Shown here: positions 14,291-22,292 of the stretch, one piece after another | Layout of the letters: each line of letters starts with the position of its first letter | How positions within the stretch are numbered: the stretch's first letter is position 1 | DNA from: an alpha proteobacterium AAP38 | GTDB taxonomy: Bacteria > Pseudomonadota > Alphaproteobacteria > Azospirillales > Azospirillaceae | Direction: 5' to 3' | Assembly: GCA_001296005.1 (NCBI GenBank) | Contig: LJHR01000010.1 | Location: 1 to 33,143 of the forward strand | Length of the DNA stretch: 33,143 nucleotides | Notes under the pieces: model-generated | Told to the model about the DNA's origin: nothing | The model's database searches: none | Seen by the model: the letters and a program-made list of their open reading frames with translations, nothing else | Made by a program: the position numbers and the translations under genes

Positions 14291-14310
14291 GCATATTATA
14301 ATCAATATGC
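14291..14310. promoter_or_regulatory. Candidate LysR-type operator and promoter
   Basis: GCATATT (14291-14297), ATAATC, AATATGC (14304-14310) form a perfect 7-bp inverted repeat containing a T-N11-A LysR-type core. TATAAT at 14297-14302 matches a -10 box, with TTTACA at 14271-14276 (20 bases away, longer than ideal). The repeat overlaps the likely LysR start codon, suited to autorepression. Confidence 0.5.
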
Positions 14311-15230
14311 GCCAAGTGAATTTAGCGGGCATTGACCTTAATCTGCTGACCGCATTGGAAGCGCTGCTGCGGGAGCGCAGCGTGACAAAGGCGGCGGATG
14401 CTGTCGGCCTGTCGCAGCCGGCGATGAGCCGGGCTTTGGGCCGCCTGCGGTCCTTGTTCGATGACCGCCTGTTCGTGCGGGGACCGGATGGTCTGGTCCC
14501 GACCCCGCGCGCATTGGCCGTGGAGGAGCCGTTGCACCGCGCGTTGGCGGGGGTGCGCGGTTTGTTGACAGCGCCAGGATTTGATCCGTCATCGCATCAA
14601 GCCCGGTTCCGCATCTTATGCCCCGATGTGCAAAGCATGGAGCTTATGCCCACGCTGGCCCGCCGCCTTCACCACACGGCACCAAGGGTGGAGTTGGAGA
14701 TCATCGGCTTCCGCAGCGACCCGTTGGGTGCCGTGGAAGCGGGGGAGGCCGACCTGTCGGTCGGTTACCACCCGCAGATACGCTCAGGCTTTCACGCCAC
14801 CAAGGTCTATCGTTCGGCCTTTTCCTGTCTGGTGCGCGCCGACCATCCGGTTGTCAGCGACGGCCTGACGCTGGAACGGTTTGTAGCGATGCCCCATATC
14901 CTGGTTACCGTGACGGGGCGTGGCGGTGGGGCCGTGGATACGGCCCTGGCTCAGCGTGGCCTGTCGCGCCATGTCGCCGTCAGGCTTCCGCATTTCATGG
15001 CCGCCCCCCTTGTGGTGGCACAGACCGATATGGTCTTGACGGTGCCATCCGGATTGGCAAGGCGGATAGCCGTTCTGGCACCGCTAGCCATCCTGCCTAC
15101 GCCAATCGACCTTGGCGGCTTCGATGTCAGCGTCGCGTGGCATGAACGGCTTCAAGACGATCAGGCCCACACATGGTTTCGGCGCGAAGTCGTCAGCGCA
15201 CTACGTGAAGGCGTGTCCATGACAGACTGA
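14307..15230 (+). CDS. LysR family transcriptional regulator
   Basis: A LysR-type regulator of 307 residues from the ATG at 14307, or 313 from 14289. The N-terminal winged helix-turn-helix is complete: IDLNLLTALEALLRERSVT, KAADAVGLSQPAMSRALGRL, FDDRLFVRGPDGLVPTPRA. The rest is the usual two-lobed effector-binding domain (from about residue 90). I prefer 14307 (MRQVNLAGIDLNLL) because LTTRs normally start a few residues before DLNLL. No ribosome-binding site precedes either start and a TATAAT lies only 5-10 bases upstream of 14307, so a leaderless message is possible. It is divergent from the NmrA-like gene, its probable target. The effector is unknown. The 3' end abuts an IS remnant but the gene appears complete. 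Confidence 0.88.
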   Translation: MRQVNLAGIDLNLLTALEALLRERSVTKAADAVGLSQPAMSRALGRLRSLFDDRLFVRGPDGLVPTPRALAVEEPLHRALAGVRGLLTAPGFDPSSHQARFRILCPDVQSMELMPTLARRLHHTAPRVELEIIGFRSDPLGAVEAGEADLSVGYHPQIRSGFHATKVYRSAFSCLVRADHPVVSDGLTLERFVAMPHILVTVTGRGGGAVDTALAQRGLSRHVAVRLPHFMAAPLVVAQTDMVLTVPSGLARRIAVLAPLAILPTPIDLGGFDVSVAWHERLQDDQAHTWFRREVVSALREGVSMTD

Positions 15231-15246
15231 TTTTCAACGAAAATTG

Positions 15247-16218
15247 CGCTTGCGAACCGTTCGTTGAACTGCGCCATGAAACCCGGCAGAAACGCATTAC
15301 CAGCCTCCAGGCTGTCTATCTCCGCCAGACGCAGTTCCTTGACCAGCCGGTCCTGCAAAGTCCGGTTCGCCCGCTCCACCCGGCCCTTGGCCTGGCTGGA
15401 GTTCGCACACAGGATCTCAATCCCCAGTTCCGCCAGGGCACGCCCGAATTGCGTCATCCCCTGGCCACCCTTGGCATCCTTGCGGGCCACCCGGAAAACC
15501 GTGTGCTTGTCCGAATAAAAGGCCAATGGCCGCCCATGGTCGCGCAGATAGGCCGCCAAAATCTCGAAATAGCTGAAGGTACTCTCCGAGACCACAAACC
15601 GCAGAGCCATCAGCCGGCCCGTCGCGTCATCCACAAACACCAGCAAGCTACAAGGGCGGCGGCCCGCGGTCCTCAAACCAGCGATGCTCGCTCCCATCAA
15701 TCTGTACCAACTCACCCTGGCATTGCTGCCGAAGGCGAGGGCGGTGAAATTGACGTCGCTGTGCCTTGGTGCGCCATAAACCAGCCTCCGCCAGCCAGTG
15801 CCGAAGCGTCTCCCGCGACACCACAAGCTTGTGCCGTTCAGCCAGCTTCTCCGCCGCCAATGTTGGCCCAAAATCATGGTAATGCAGACGAACCAACTCC
15901 AGTGCCAGCTCGCGAACCCCCTTTGAAATCTGGTGGTTCGACGGTCGGCCCCGGCCTCGATGGACAATCCCGCCACCGCCATCACACCGGTAGCGATCCA
16001 GAAGACGCCCAAACCTGGCGCTCACTCAGGCCCAATATCCCAGCCGCGTCCGAAACCCCAAGCTGACCACTCTCGATTTCTGCCAGTACCTCAACACGCC
16101 GTACATCCCCATCGCTCATCATCAGCCAGCCCATGACAGCCCCCAAAACCGGTCAAACCGATCCAGAGACTGACATTTCTATCTTGCACAGAACTGACAT
16201 TTTAACTTTGCGCCTACA
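15247..16218 (-). mobile_element. Remnant of an ISNCY-type insertion sequence, 3' end lost
   Basis: The left IS end (5' end relative to the transposase, on the right in plus-strand coordinates) seems to be at 16218, reading TGTAGGCGCAAAGTT on the minus strand. ACTGACATTT occurs twice, at 16169-16178 and 16193-16202, exactly 24 bases apart, like transposase-binding repeats of an IS end. The opposite end is missing: homology to the transposase stops near 15250, about 20 bases past the LysR stop, so no matching terminal repeat or target duplication can be found. Boundaries are approximate. Confidence 0.7.
15251..16134 (-). pseudogene. ISNCY-type DDE transposase, frameshifted and truncated
   Basis: Pieces of one integrase-core transposase lie in two frames. 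The first begins at 16134 (MGWLMMSDGDVRRVEVLAE) and ends LSERQV. A one-base change in the G run at 16008-16010 shifts the reading, which resumes as RLLDRYRCDGGGGIVH through FGPTLAAEKLAERHKLVVSR to GELVQIDGSEHRWFEDRG. Near 15655-15665 a second shift leads to CSLLVFVDDATGRLMALRF, FYSDKHTVFRVARKDAKGG and ANSSQAKGRVERANRTLQD. The DDE Asp (QIDGSEH), Asp (FYSDKH) and Glu (KGRVER) are all still recognisable. Coding homology ends at about NERFA, roughly 100 or more residues short of the usual end. The element is therefore inactive. Downstream codons to 15161 are chimeric with the antisense of the LysR gene. Confidence 0.85.
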
Positions 16219-16260
16219 TCAAAAAAATCGATAATTTTGATTATGGAAATTAATATCCTA

Positions 16261-17307
16261 TCAAAGCTTTACGGTATGTTCCGTCAATGCGCTTTGCACA
16301 CCAGCCTCAATCATCTCCATTACCGTGATGGCCTGGCTGGCTGTGACCGGGTTTGGTTGCAGCCCTCTAATCGCGTTTACCACCCCTACATAATAGCAGC
16401 GATAATCACCCGGCATGCCCGTATGGTTTGTTGCTGTTATGGTTCCATCAGCATCAACGCGTGTCAGTTGCCCAGGTCGCGGATCCCAGCCCCAGCTGTG
16501 GCAGCCCGGTGTCAGACCTGCCTTCAGCATGTCCTCCTGGCTATCAAGGCCGTGCTTCACAAAGCTGCCACTGTCCCCATGCACTGCAAAACGCAAAGCA
16601 CTGTCGGCTGTCAGCATCGATCCATGCAAGATCACACGCAGACCGTCAGCATAGCGCAGGATAGCGTGGAAATAGTCGGTGGCGCCGCCGCCGGGCCGTT
16701 GTGTGCCGATATCGGCCCATAGATCGACTGGCCTGCCGAACAGGCAGAGGGCCTGATCCAGGATATGCGGCCCCAGATCGTACCAGAGGCCGGCCCCAGG
16801 CACGCTAGCCCTTTCACGCCAACGGTCGCGTGGGACCGGCCGGAACCGATCGAAATGGCTTTCAAACTGTGTCACCCGGCCCAGGGTCCCATCTTTGATC
16901 AAGCGTGAGAGGGTCAGGAAATCAGAGTCCCAGCGTCTATTATGGAAAATGGATAGTATCCGGCCTGTCTGCTTTTCCAGGGTGGCCAGCGCCTTGGCCT
17001 CCTCCAGCGTCACGGTAAAGGGCTTATCCACCACCACATGCTTGCCCGCCAGCAGCGCGCGCTGTGTCAGATCGGCATGGGTATCGTTAGGTGTCGCGAT
17101 CACCACCAGATCGATATCGGGATCAGCCAGCACCATGTTGATGTCCGGCGTGAAAGCGACATCTTCTCCCCAATATTGCCGCACCTTGCCGGCATTTGAG
17201 GAAACGATGCAGGCCAGTTCCAGGCCCGCCGTTGCCGCGATCAAGGGTGCATGAAAGGTCTGGCCCGCATAACCGAAGCCGACAAGGGCGGTGCGCAGCG
17301 TAGCCAT
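16261..17307 (-). CDS. Gfo/Idh/MocA family oxidoreductase (YdgJ-like)
   Basis: A 348-residue NAD(P)-dependent oxidoreductase. The N-terminal Rossmann motif is ALVGFGYAGQTFHAPLI (GxGxxG-type), followed by VIATPNDTHADLTQRALLAG and the catalytic-lysine loop HVVVDKPFTVT, here Asp-Lys-Pro instead of the usual Glu-Lys-Pro. The C-terminal alpha/beta domain contains GPHILDQAL with the family active-site His. Members act on sugars or inositols (E. coli YdgJ is a scyllo-inositol dehydrogenase). The start at 17307 is preceded by AAGGAAG; the longer reading to 17331 lacks support. It lies between the IS remnant and the conserved tatD/MBL run, with AT-rich DNA on both sides. The substrate is not readable. 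Confidence 0.87.
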   Translation of the reverse strand: MATLRTALVGFGYAGQTFHAPLIAATAGLELACIVSSNAGKVRQYWGEDVAFTPDINMVLADPDIDLVVIATPNDTHADLTQRALLAGKHVVVDKPFTVTLEEAKALATLEKQTGRILSIFHNRRWDSDFLTLSRLIKDGTLGRVTQFESHFDRFRPVPRDRWRERASVPGAGLWYDLGPHILDQALCLFGRPVDLWADIGTQRPGGGATDYFHAILRYADGLRVILHGSMLTADSALRFAVHGDSGSFVKHGLDSQEDMLKAGLTPGCHSWGWDPRPGQLTRVDADGTITATNHTGMPGDYRCYYVGVVNAIRGLQPNPVTASQAITVMEMIEAGVQSALTEHTVKL

Positions 17308-17344
17308 GCTTCTTCCTTTTAAAACAATCAATTATGGGGGATAT

Positions 17345-18139
17345 TTAATCTCCCTGCCCGCCCGGTATCAGCACCATGCCATCATAGCCCGGTTCGACCC
17401 CTGGCGGCAGCATGGCGCGCAGGGTGGCGTAATCCATGCTCTGATTCATGTGGGTCAGGATAGTCCGCCGGGGACGCAGCCGCTCGATCCAGCCGCGTGT
17501 AATCTCCCAATGGGCATGGACCGGATGCGGCGGTTCGATGCGCACACAATCGACGATCCAGGTATCGATCCCGGCCAGGATATCGAACGCTTCGTCCGAC
17601 AGATGAACAACGTCGGTGGAATAGCCAATGGGGCCAAAACGGAACCCTAAGCTTTCCGAATAGCCATGATCCTGCACGAACGGCAAAATCTCAATGGAAC
17701 CAATAGTCAGGGGCCCATTGATGATATTCGGTATCAGGACCGGACGCGGGAAAAACGGTGGCTTAACCTCTGCGGCCGTGAAACAGTAATCGAAGCGGCG
17801 GGTCAGGATGCCCATGGTGGTGGCATCGCCATAAAGCTGCACCGGCGCATGCTGAAGCCAATTCACGGCCCGCAAATCGTCGATCCCATGGGCGTGATCG
17901 GCATGGGCATGGGTGTAGAGTACTCCATCCAGCCGCTTCACCCCGGCATCGTTCAGCTGTTCGCGCATATCCGGCCCGGTATCGACCAGGATGGTCGTGT
18001 CCCGGTTCTGTACCAGGATGGAGGGCCGGCGGCGGCGGTTGCGCGGTTCGGTCGGGTCGGCATTGCCCCAGACATTGCCGACCAGCGGCACCCCGCCCGA
18101 CCCGCCGCAACCCAGGATGGTGACACGCAGATCATCCAT
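17345..18139 (-). CDS. MBL fold metallo-hydrolase, PhnP-like
   Basis: A 264-residue metallo-beta-lactamase-fold hydrolase. The metal motif HAHADH lies in LYTHAHADHAHGIDDLRA; further ligands are probably in FVQDHGY, YSTDVVHL and ILTHMNQ. The N-terminal ILGCGGSGGVP is typical of the PhnP/phosphoribosyl cyclic phosphodiesterase-like group. Most such genes outside phn operons have no known substrate. The start is uncertain: ATG at 18139 (MDDLRVTILG) or in-frame GTG at 18148, one base before the tatD stop codon. It follows tatD immediately, as in other alphaproteobacteria, and is the last gene of the 17345-26571 run. Confidence 0.85.
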   Translation of the reverse strand: MDDLRVTILGCGGSGGVPLVGNVWGNADPTEPRNRRRRPSILVQNRDTTILVDTGPDMREQLNDAGVKRLDGVLYTHAHADHAHGIDDLRAVNWLQHAPVQLYGDATTMGILTRRFDYCFTAAEVKPPFFPRPVLIPNIINGPLTIGSIEILPFVQDHGYSESLGFRFGPIGYSTDVVHLSDEAFDILAGIDTWIVDCVRIEPPHPVHAHWEITRGWIERLRPRRTILTHMNQSMDYATLRAMLPPGVEPGYDGMVLIPGGQGD

Positions 18140-18148
18140 CACCGACAC

Positions 18149-18943
18149 TTACGCTGCCTTCAGAGCCGATGCCGGCACCTTGTTGAAAAGATGCAGGAAA
18201 TTGGCGGTGGAGACGGATGCCATGGTGGCCGCGTCCACGCCCTTCACCTCCGCCAGGGTGCGGGCCGTGTGAGCGACAAAGGCCGGCTCGTTCCGCTTGC
18301 CCCGCATCGGCACGGGAGCCAGATAGGGGGCATCGGTTTCCACCAGCAGCCGGTCCATCGGCACGATGGCCGCCGTGTCGCGCAGTTCTTCCGACTTCTT
18401 GAAGGTTAGGATGCCCGACAGCGAGATGTAAAAGCCGATTTCCAGTGCCTGTTCAGCCAGTTGCCGGCTGCTGCTGAAGCAATGCAGCAGGCCGCGCAAA
18501 CGCCCCTGCCCCTCTTCGCGCAGGATGCGGATCGTATCCTCATCAGCATCGCGGGTATGGACGATGATGGGCAGGTCGGTTTCCAGACAGACGCGGATAT
18601 GGCGGCGGAAGCTTTCCTGCTGCACATCGCGCGGCGACTTGTCATAGAAATAATCCAGCCCCGTCTCCCCGATGCCCACGACCTTGGGCTGCCGCGCCAG
18701 ACGCAGCAGTTCAGCCTCGCTGCACAGCGGGAATTCTTCGGCGGCTTGATGCGGGTGCACACCCAGGGTGCAATAGACATCGTCATAATTCAGGGCGATA
18801 TCATGCACTTGGTCGAACCGGCTGATATGGGTGCAGATGGTCAGCATCAGGCCCACGCCCGCATCCCGCGCCCGCTGCACCACCGCGTCACGCTCTGGCG
18901 CGAAGTCGGGGAAATCCAGATGGCAGTGGCTGTCGACCAGCAT
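18149..18943 (-). CDS. tatD: TatD family deoxyribonuclease / metal-dependent hydrolase
   Basis: A 264-residue TatD-type TIM-barrel metal-dependent hydrolase. It begins [14 protein letters not shown] with the metal-binding HxH, and has GETGLDYFYDK with the bridging Glu, IIVHTRDADEDT, LLHCFSSS and VETDAPYLAP (metal-binding Asp). TatD proteins are 3'-5' DNases/RNases acting in DNA repair and turnover. The ATG at 18943 shares its A with the last base of the metG stop (TGATG), indicating translational coupling. The mbl gene follows directly. Confidence 0.92.
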   Translation of the reverse strand: MLVDSHCHLDFPDFAPERDAVVQRARDAGVGLMLTICTHISRFDQVHDIALNYDDVYCTLGVHPHQAAEEFPLCSEAELLRLARQPKVVGIGETGLDYFYDKSPRDVQQESFRRHIRVCLETDLPIIVHTRDADEDTIRILREEGQGRLRGLLHCFSSSRQLAEQALEIGFYISLSGILTFKKSEELRDTAAIVPMDRLLVETDAPYLAPVPMRGKRNEPAFVAHTARTLAEVKGVDAATMASVSTANFLHLFNKVPASALKAA

Positions 18944-20490
18944 CACTTCGCCTCCTCCGGCTCGACATAGCGCGGGAAGGCCGGGACCGGGGGCGGCAGC
19001 AGCGTGCCGGGCGTCAGCGGATTTGCCGCCAGATTGGCAAAGCCACGCTGGTCAGCCGGCACCACCAGCAAATCCAGGATGCGGTTACTGGTATCGGGCA
19101 TGAAGGGCTGGGTCATGATCGCTAGTTGGCGAATGACATCGGCCAGGGTGTAGAGAACCGTGCCCAGCCGCACCTTGTCAGTCTTTGACAGGGTCCATGG
19201 GGCCATTTCCTGGACATAGCGGTTGGCTTCGTCCACGACGTGCCAGATCGCATCCAGCGCCTTGTTGAAGGCTTGAACGTCCAGTTCGGCCCGCACGGCA
19301 TCCAGCATGCCCTTGGCGGCATTCAGCAGGGCGTGATCATCATCGCTCAGCACGTCCGGCGCCGGCAACTGGCCTTCATGATACTTTTGAATCATGGAGA
19401 AAACGCGCTGGCACAAGTTGCCGTAACCATTGGCTAAATCGACGTTGATCCGCTGGGCCATGGCGCGCTTGGAAAAGTCGCCGTCATTACCGAACGGGAT
19501 TTCCCGCATCAGGAAATAGCGGGTCTGGTCAAGGCCATAGGTCTCGATCAGGTCGGCGGGCTTTACCACATTGCCCAACGACTTGGACATCTTCTCGCCC
19601 TCAACGGTCCACCAGCCATGGGCGAACACGCGGCGCGGCAGCGGCAGCTTGGCCGCCATCAGGAAGGCCGGCCAATAGACGGTGTGGAAGCGCAGAATAT
19701 CCTTGCCCACCATATGCAGATCGGCGGGCCAGAACTTCGCGAAATCGCCGGTCGTGTCGGGGTAACCGACGGCGGTGATGTAATTGGCCAGGGCGTCCAG
19801 CCAGACATACATCACGTGCTTCTCGTCACCCGGAACCTTGATGCCCCAGTCAAACGTGGTGCGGCTGATCGACAGGTCGCGAAGGCTGCCCTTCACGAAG
19901 CTGATCACTTCCGACCGCTTGCCCGACGGCATGATGAATTGCGGCTGCTCCTCATAAAGCTTCAGCAGCGGTTCGCCATAGGCGGACAGGCGGAAGAAGT
20001 AGCTCGGCTCCTCCACCCACTCCACCGGCGCGCCGGTTGGGGCGAAGCGCTGGCCGTCGCGCTCGGTCAGTTCATCTTCGTTGTAATAGGCCTCGTCGCG
20101 GACGGAGTACCAGCCGCTATAGCTGCCTAGATAGACATCGCCACTTTCCAGCAGCCGTTCCCACAGGAACTGCACCGCCTTGATATGGCGGGCCTCGGTC
20201 GTGCGGATGAAATCGTCATTGCTGACGTTAAGCAGCTTTGCCAAGTCCCTGAAATTCTGGGAATTCTTATCCGCCAGCTCCTGCGGGGTGGTCCCGAACG
20301 CTTCTGCCGACTTCTGGACCTTCTGGCCATGCTCGTCGGTGCCGGTCAGGAACTTGACGTCAAAACCATCCAGCCGCTTGAAGCGGGCCATCACGTCGCA
20401 GGCGATCGTCGTGTAAGCGTGGCCGACATGCGGCGCATCGTTTACGTAATAGATCGGCGTGGTGATGTAATAGGGCGCGCGCCCGGACAT
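18943..20490 (-). CDS. metG: Methionyl-tRNA synthetase
   Basis: A 515-residue class I aminoacyl-tRNA synthetase charging tRNA-Met. The HIGH motif is HVGH at residues 21-24 ([14 protein letters not shown]) and the KMSKS loop is at residues 300-304 ([10 protein letters not shown]). The zinc-knuckle region lacks the CxxC pairs of E. coli MetRS ([16 protein letters not shown]), so this is the shorter form without bound zinc. There is no C-terminal EMAP/Trbp111 dimerisation domain, consistent with the length. The gene starts 30 bases after holB and overlaps tatD by one base. Confidence 0.96.
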   Translation of the reverse strand: MSGRAPYYITTPIYYVNDAPHVGHAYTTIACDVMARFKRLDGFDVKFLTGTDEHGQKVQKSAEAFGTTPQELADKNSQNFRDLAKLLNVSNDDFIRTTEARHIKAVQFLWERLLESGDVYLGSYSGWYSVRDEAYYNEDELTERDGQRFAPTGAPVEWVEEPSYFFRLSAYGEPLLKLYEEQPQFIMPSGKRSEVISFVKGSLRDLSISRTTFDWGIKVPGDEKHVMYVWLDALANYITAVGYPDTTGDFAKFWPADLHMVGKDILRFHTVYWPAFLMAAKLPLPRRVFAHGWWTVEGEKMSKSLGNVVKPADLIETYGLDQTRYFLMREIPFGNDGDFSKRAMAQRINVDLANGYGNLCQRVFSMIQKYHEGQLPAPDVLSDDDHALLNAAKGMLDAVRAELDVQAFNKALDAIWHVVDEANRYVQEMAPWTLSKTDKVRLGTVLYTLADVIRQLAIMTQPFMPDTSNRILDLLVVPADQRGFANLAANPLTPGTLLPPPVPAFPRYVEPEEAK

Positions 20491-20520
20491 GGGACTTCTC
20501 CGCGAAGCGATAGGACGGGT

Positions 20521-21648
20521 TCAGCCGGCAGCGGCCGCTTCGATCCGCGACAGCACCGACATCAGGGTCTGGCGCCGGTCGAGATTGGCGGATTCCGCCT
20601 TGGCGAACATATGGTTCGTGTTCTCCCACACCTCTACCCAGCGATCAAGGTTACCCGACCGTTGGCTCCCCTGCATCAGGCGATGGACAAGGGCGGCCTC
20701 ACCGGGCACCACCTCTGGCGGGATGGTGCCACGGGCACCGGCACGGGCCACACGGCCCAGCCACCAGCCCATCAGTTCGGTGACGGCGACCCAGTTTGCT
20801 TCCTCGTTCCCGCCGCGTAAGGTCGCGTCGATGAAGGTATAGGCTTCGACAATATCCAGGCGCGGCAAACTGTCGAACACGCCCAGCATGGCCTTGTAGA
20901 GCGTAAGGCCGCCGGCGGCATGCAGTTCCATGGCCCGGCCAATGCTGCCTTCCGACAGGCGGGCCAGGGCTGTACGTTCCGCCTCCTCCAGGTCGGGCAG
21001 ATAGCGGAACAGCAGGGCCTTTACCTGAGCCTCGCTCAGCGGTTCGAGCGCCAGCTTGCGGGTGCGCGACCGGATGGTGGGCAGCATGGCGCCGACGTTA
21101 TCGGCCACCAGCAATATCAAGGCCTTGGAGGGTGGCTCTTCAAGGATTTTCAGAATGGCGTTCTGACCACTGGTATTCAACTGATCGGCGCCATCGACGA
21201 TCACCACCCGCCAGCCGCCCTCTGCCGAGGTCAGGCGCAGGAAAGGGGCGATCTTGCGGATTTCGTCAACGGGCAGGTCACGCTTGAACCGCTTGCGCTT
21301 CTCATCCCAGGTGCGCTGAACCGTCAGCAGGTCGGCATGCCCGCCCGAGGCAATGCGGTGACAGACGGCGCTGTCAGGATCGACCACAAGGCTGGTCGGG
21401 TCGGGCGGTGGGCCGAACAGGCCCATTTCCTGCTCCCCAGGCAGCCCCTTGGTCAGCACGAACCGCGCCATACGGAAGGCCAGGGTAGCCTTGCCGATAC
21501 CAGGTGGGCCACCGATCAGCCAGGCATGATGCATGCGCCCGGAGTTCCAGCTGTCCAGCAGTAATTTCTGTGCTGTTGCATGGCCTTCCAGATGGGTATT
21601 GCGACGCGGGTTGAACGCGTCATCGGCCTCATGCGGTTGCCCGCTCAC
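20521..21648 (-). CDS. holB: DNA polymerase III delta' subunit
   Basis: A 375-residue clamp-loader subunit. Walker A is GGPPGIGKAT (residues 46-55), the acidic Walker B strand is WRVVIVDGADQLN, and NAILKILEEPP is a strong DnaX/HolB signature. The arginine-finger motif, usually SRC, reads RSRTRKL here, so Cys is replaced by Thr. With DnaX and HolA it forms the complex that opens the beta clamp at primed DNA. The start is GTG at 21648; its GTGA overlaps the tmk stop by four bases. metG follows after 30 bases. Confidence 0.93.
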   Translation of the reverse strand: MSGQPHEADDAFNPRRNTHLEGHATAQKLLLDSWNSGRMHHAWLIGGPPGIGKATLAFRMARFVLTKGLPGEQEMGLFGPPPDPTSLVVDPDSAVCHRIASGGHADLLTVQRTWDEKRKRFKRDLPVDEIRKIAPFLRLTSAEGGWRVVIVDGADQLNTSGQNAILKILEEPPSKALILLVADNVGAMLPTIRSRTRKLALEPLSEAQVKALLFRYLPDLEEAERTALARLSEGSIGRAMELHAAGGLTLYKAMLGVFDSLPRLDIVEAYTFIDATLRGGNEEANWVAVTELMGWWLGRVARAGARGTIPPEVVPGEAALVHRLMQGSQRSGNLDRWVEVWENTNHMFAKAESANLDRRQTLMSVLSRIEAAAAG

Positions 21649-22292
21649 AGCGCCACCCCCAGCCGGTTGGCGATGGCGGCACGGATCGCAGCCTGGATGG
21701 CCTCGATACCGGTAGAGGCATCAATAACGGTGCAGCGAGAAGGTTCAGCCTTTGCAATGGCTTGGTACCCTTCCCTCAACCGTTCATGGAACGTGACCTG
21801 CATCTTTTCATACCGATCCTCCCCCCCACGACGAGCGGCGGCACGGGCCAGACCCTGGGCCGGATCGATATCGAGGATCAAGGTAAGGTCGGGTATGGTG
21901 TCACCCACGGCGATATCGCGCAGCGCCGTCAGCACACCAAGGTCCAGGCCATGGCCATACCCTTGGTAGGCCATGGTGCTGTCCGCAAAGCGGTCACACA
22001 GCACCCACTTGCCGGCGTCAAGCGCAGGCCGGATGGTGCGCATGACATGGTCGTGACGGGCAGCGGACAGCAGCATGGCCTCACTGACCGGCAGCCAGCG
22101 GCCTGGCTCCCCATTGACCAGCAGGTCACGGACTGCTTCTGCGCCCGGAGAGCCGCCGGGTTCGCGGGTGGTCACCACATCGATGCCGGCTGCGCGCAGC
22201 GCGTCGGCAAGCAGGCGGATCTGGGTGGATTTGCCCGCCCCCTCGCCGCCTTCCAATGTGATGAAGCGCCCGCGTCCCATGCTGGCCGTCAC
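21645..22292 (-). CDS. tmk: Thymidylate kinase
   Basis: A 215-residue dTMP kinase (dTMP + ATP to dTDP + ADP). The P-loop is GGEGAGKST (residues 15-23), the DRX motif is LCDRFADSTMAYQG, and the TREPGGSPGAEAVRDLL block binds dTMP. The LID region is AARRGGEDRYEK. GTG at 22292 gives a four-base overlap (GTGA) with the dacA stop; an ATG at 22280 (MGRGRFITLEG) is the alternative and closer to typical family length. It lies in the dacA-tmk-holB chain of overlapping genes. Confidence 0.95.
   Translation of the reverse strand: MTASMGRGRFITLEGGEGAGKSTQIRLLADALRAAGIDVVTTREPGGSPGAEAVRDLLVNGEPGRWLPVSEAMLLSAARHDHVMRTIRPALDAGKWVLCDRFADSTMAYQGYGHGLDLGVLTALRDIAVGDTIPDLTLILDIDPAQGLARAAARRGGEDRYEKMQVTFHERLREGYQAIAKAEPSRCTVIDASTGIEAIQAAIRAAIANRLGVAL

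Noticed and set aside
15449-16066. 205-codon plus-strand frame across the IS remnant
   Set aside because: Antisense of the frameshifted transposase; no homology features in that direction.
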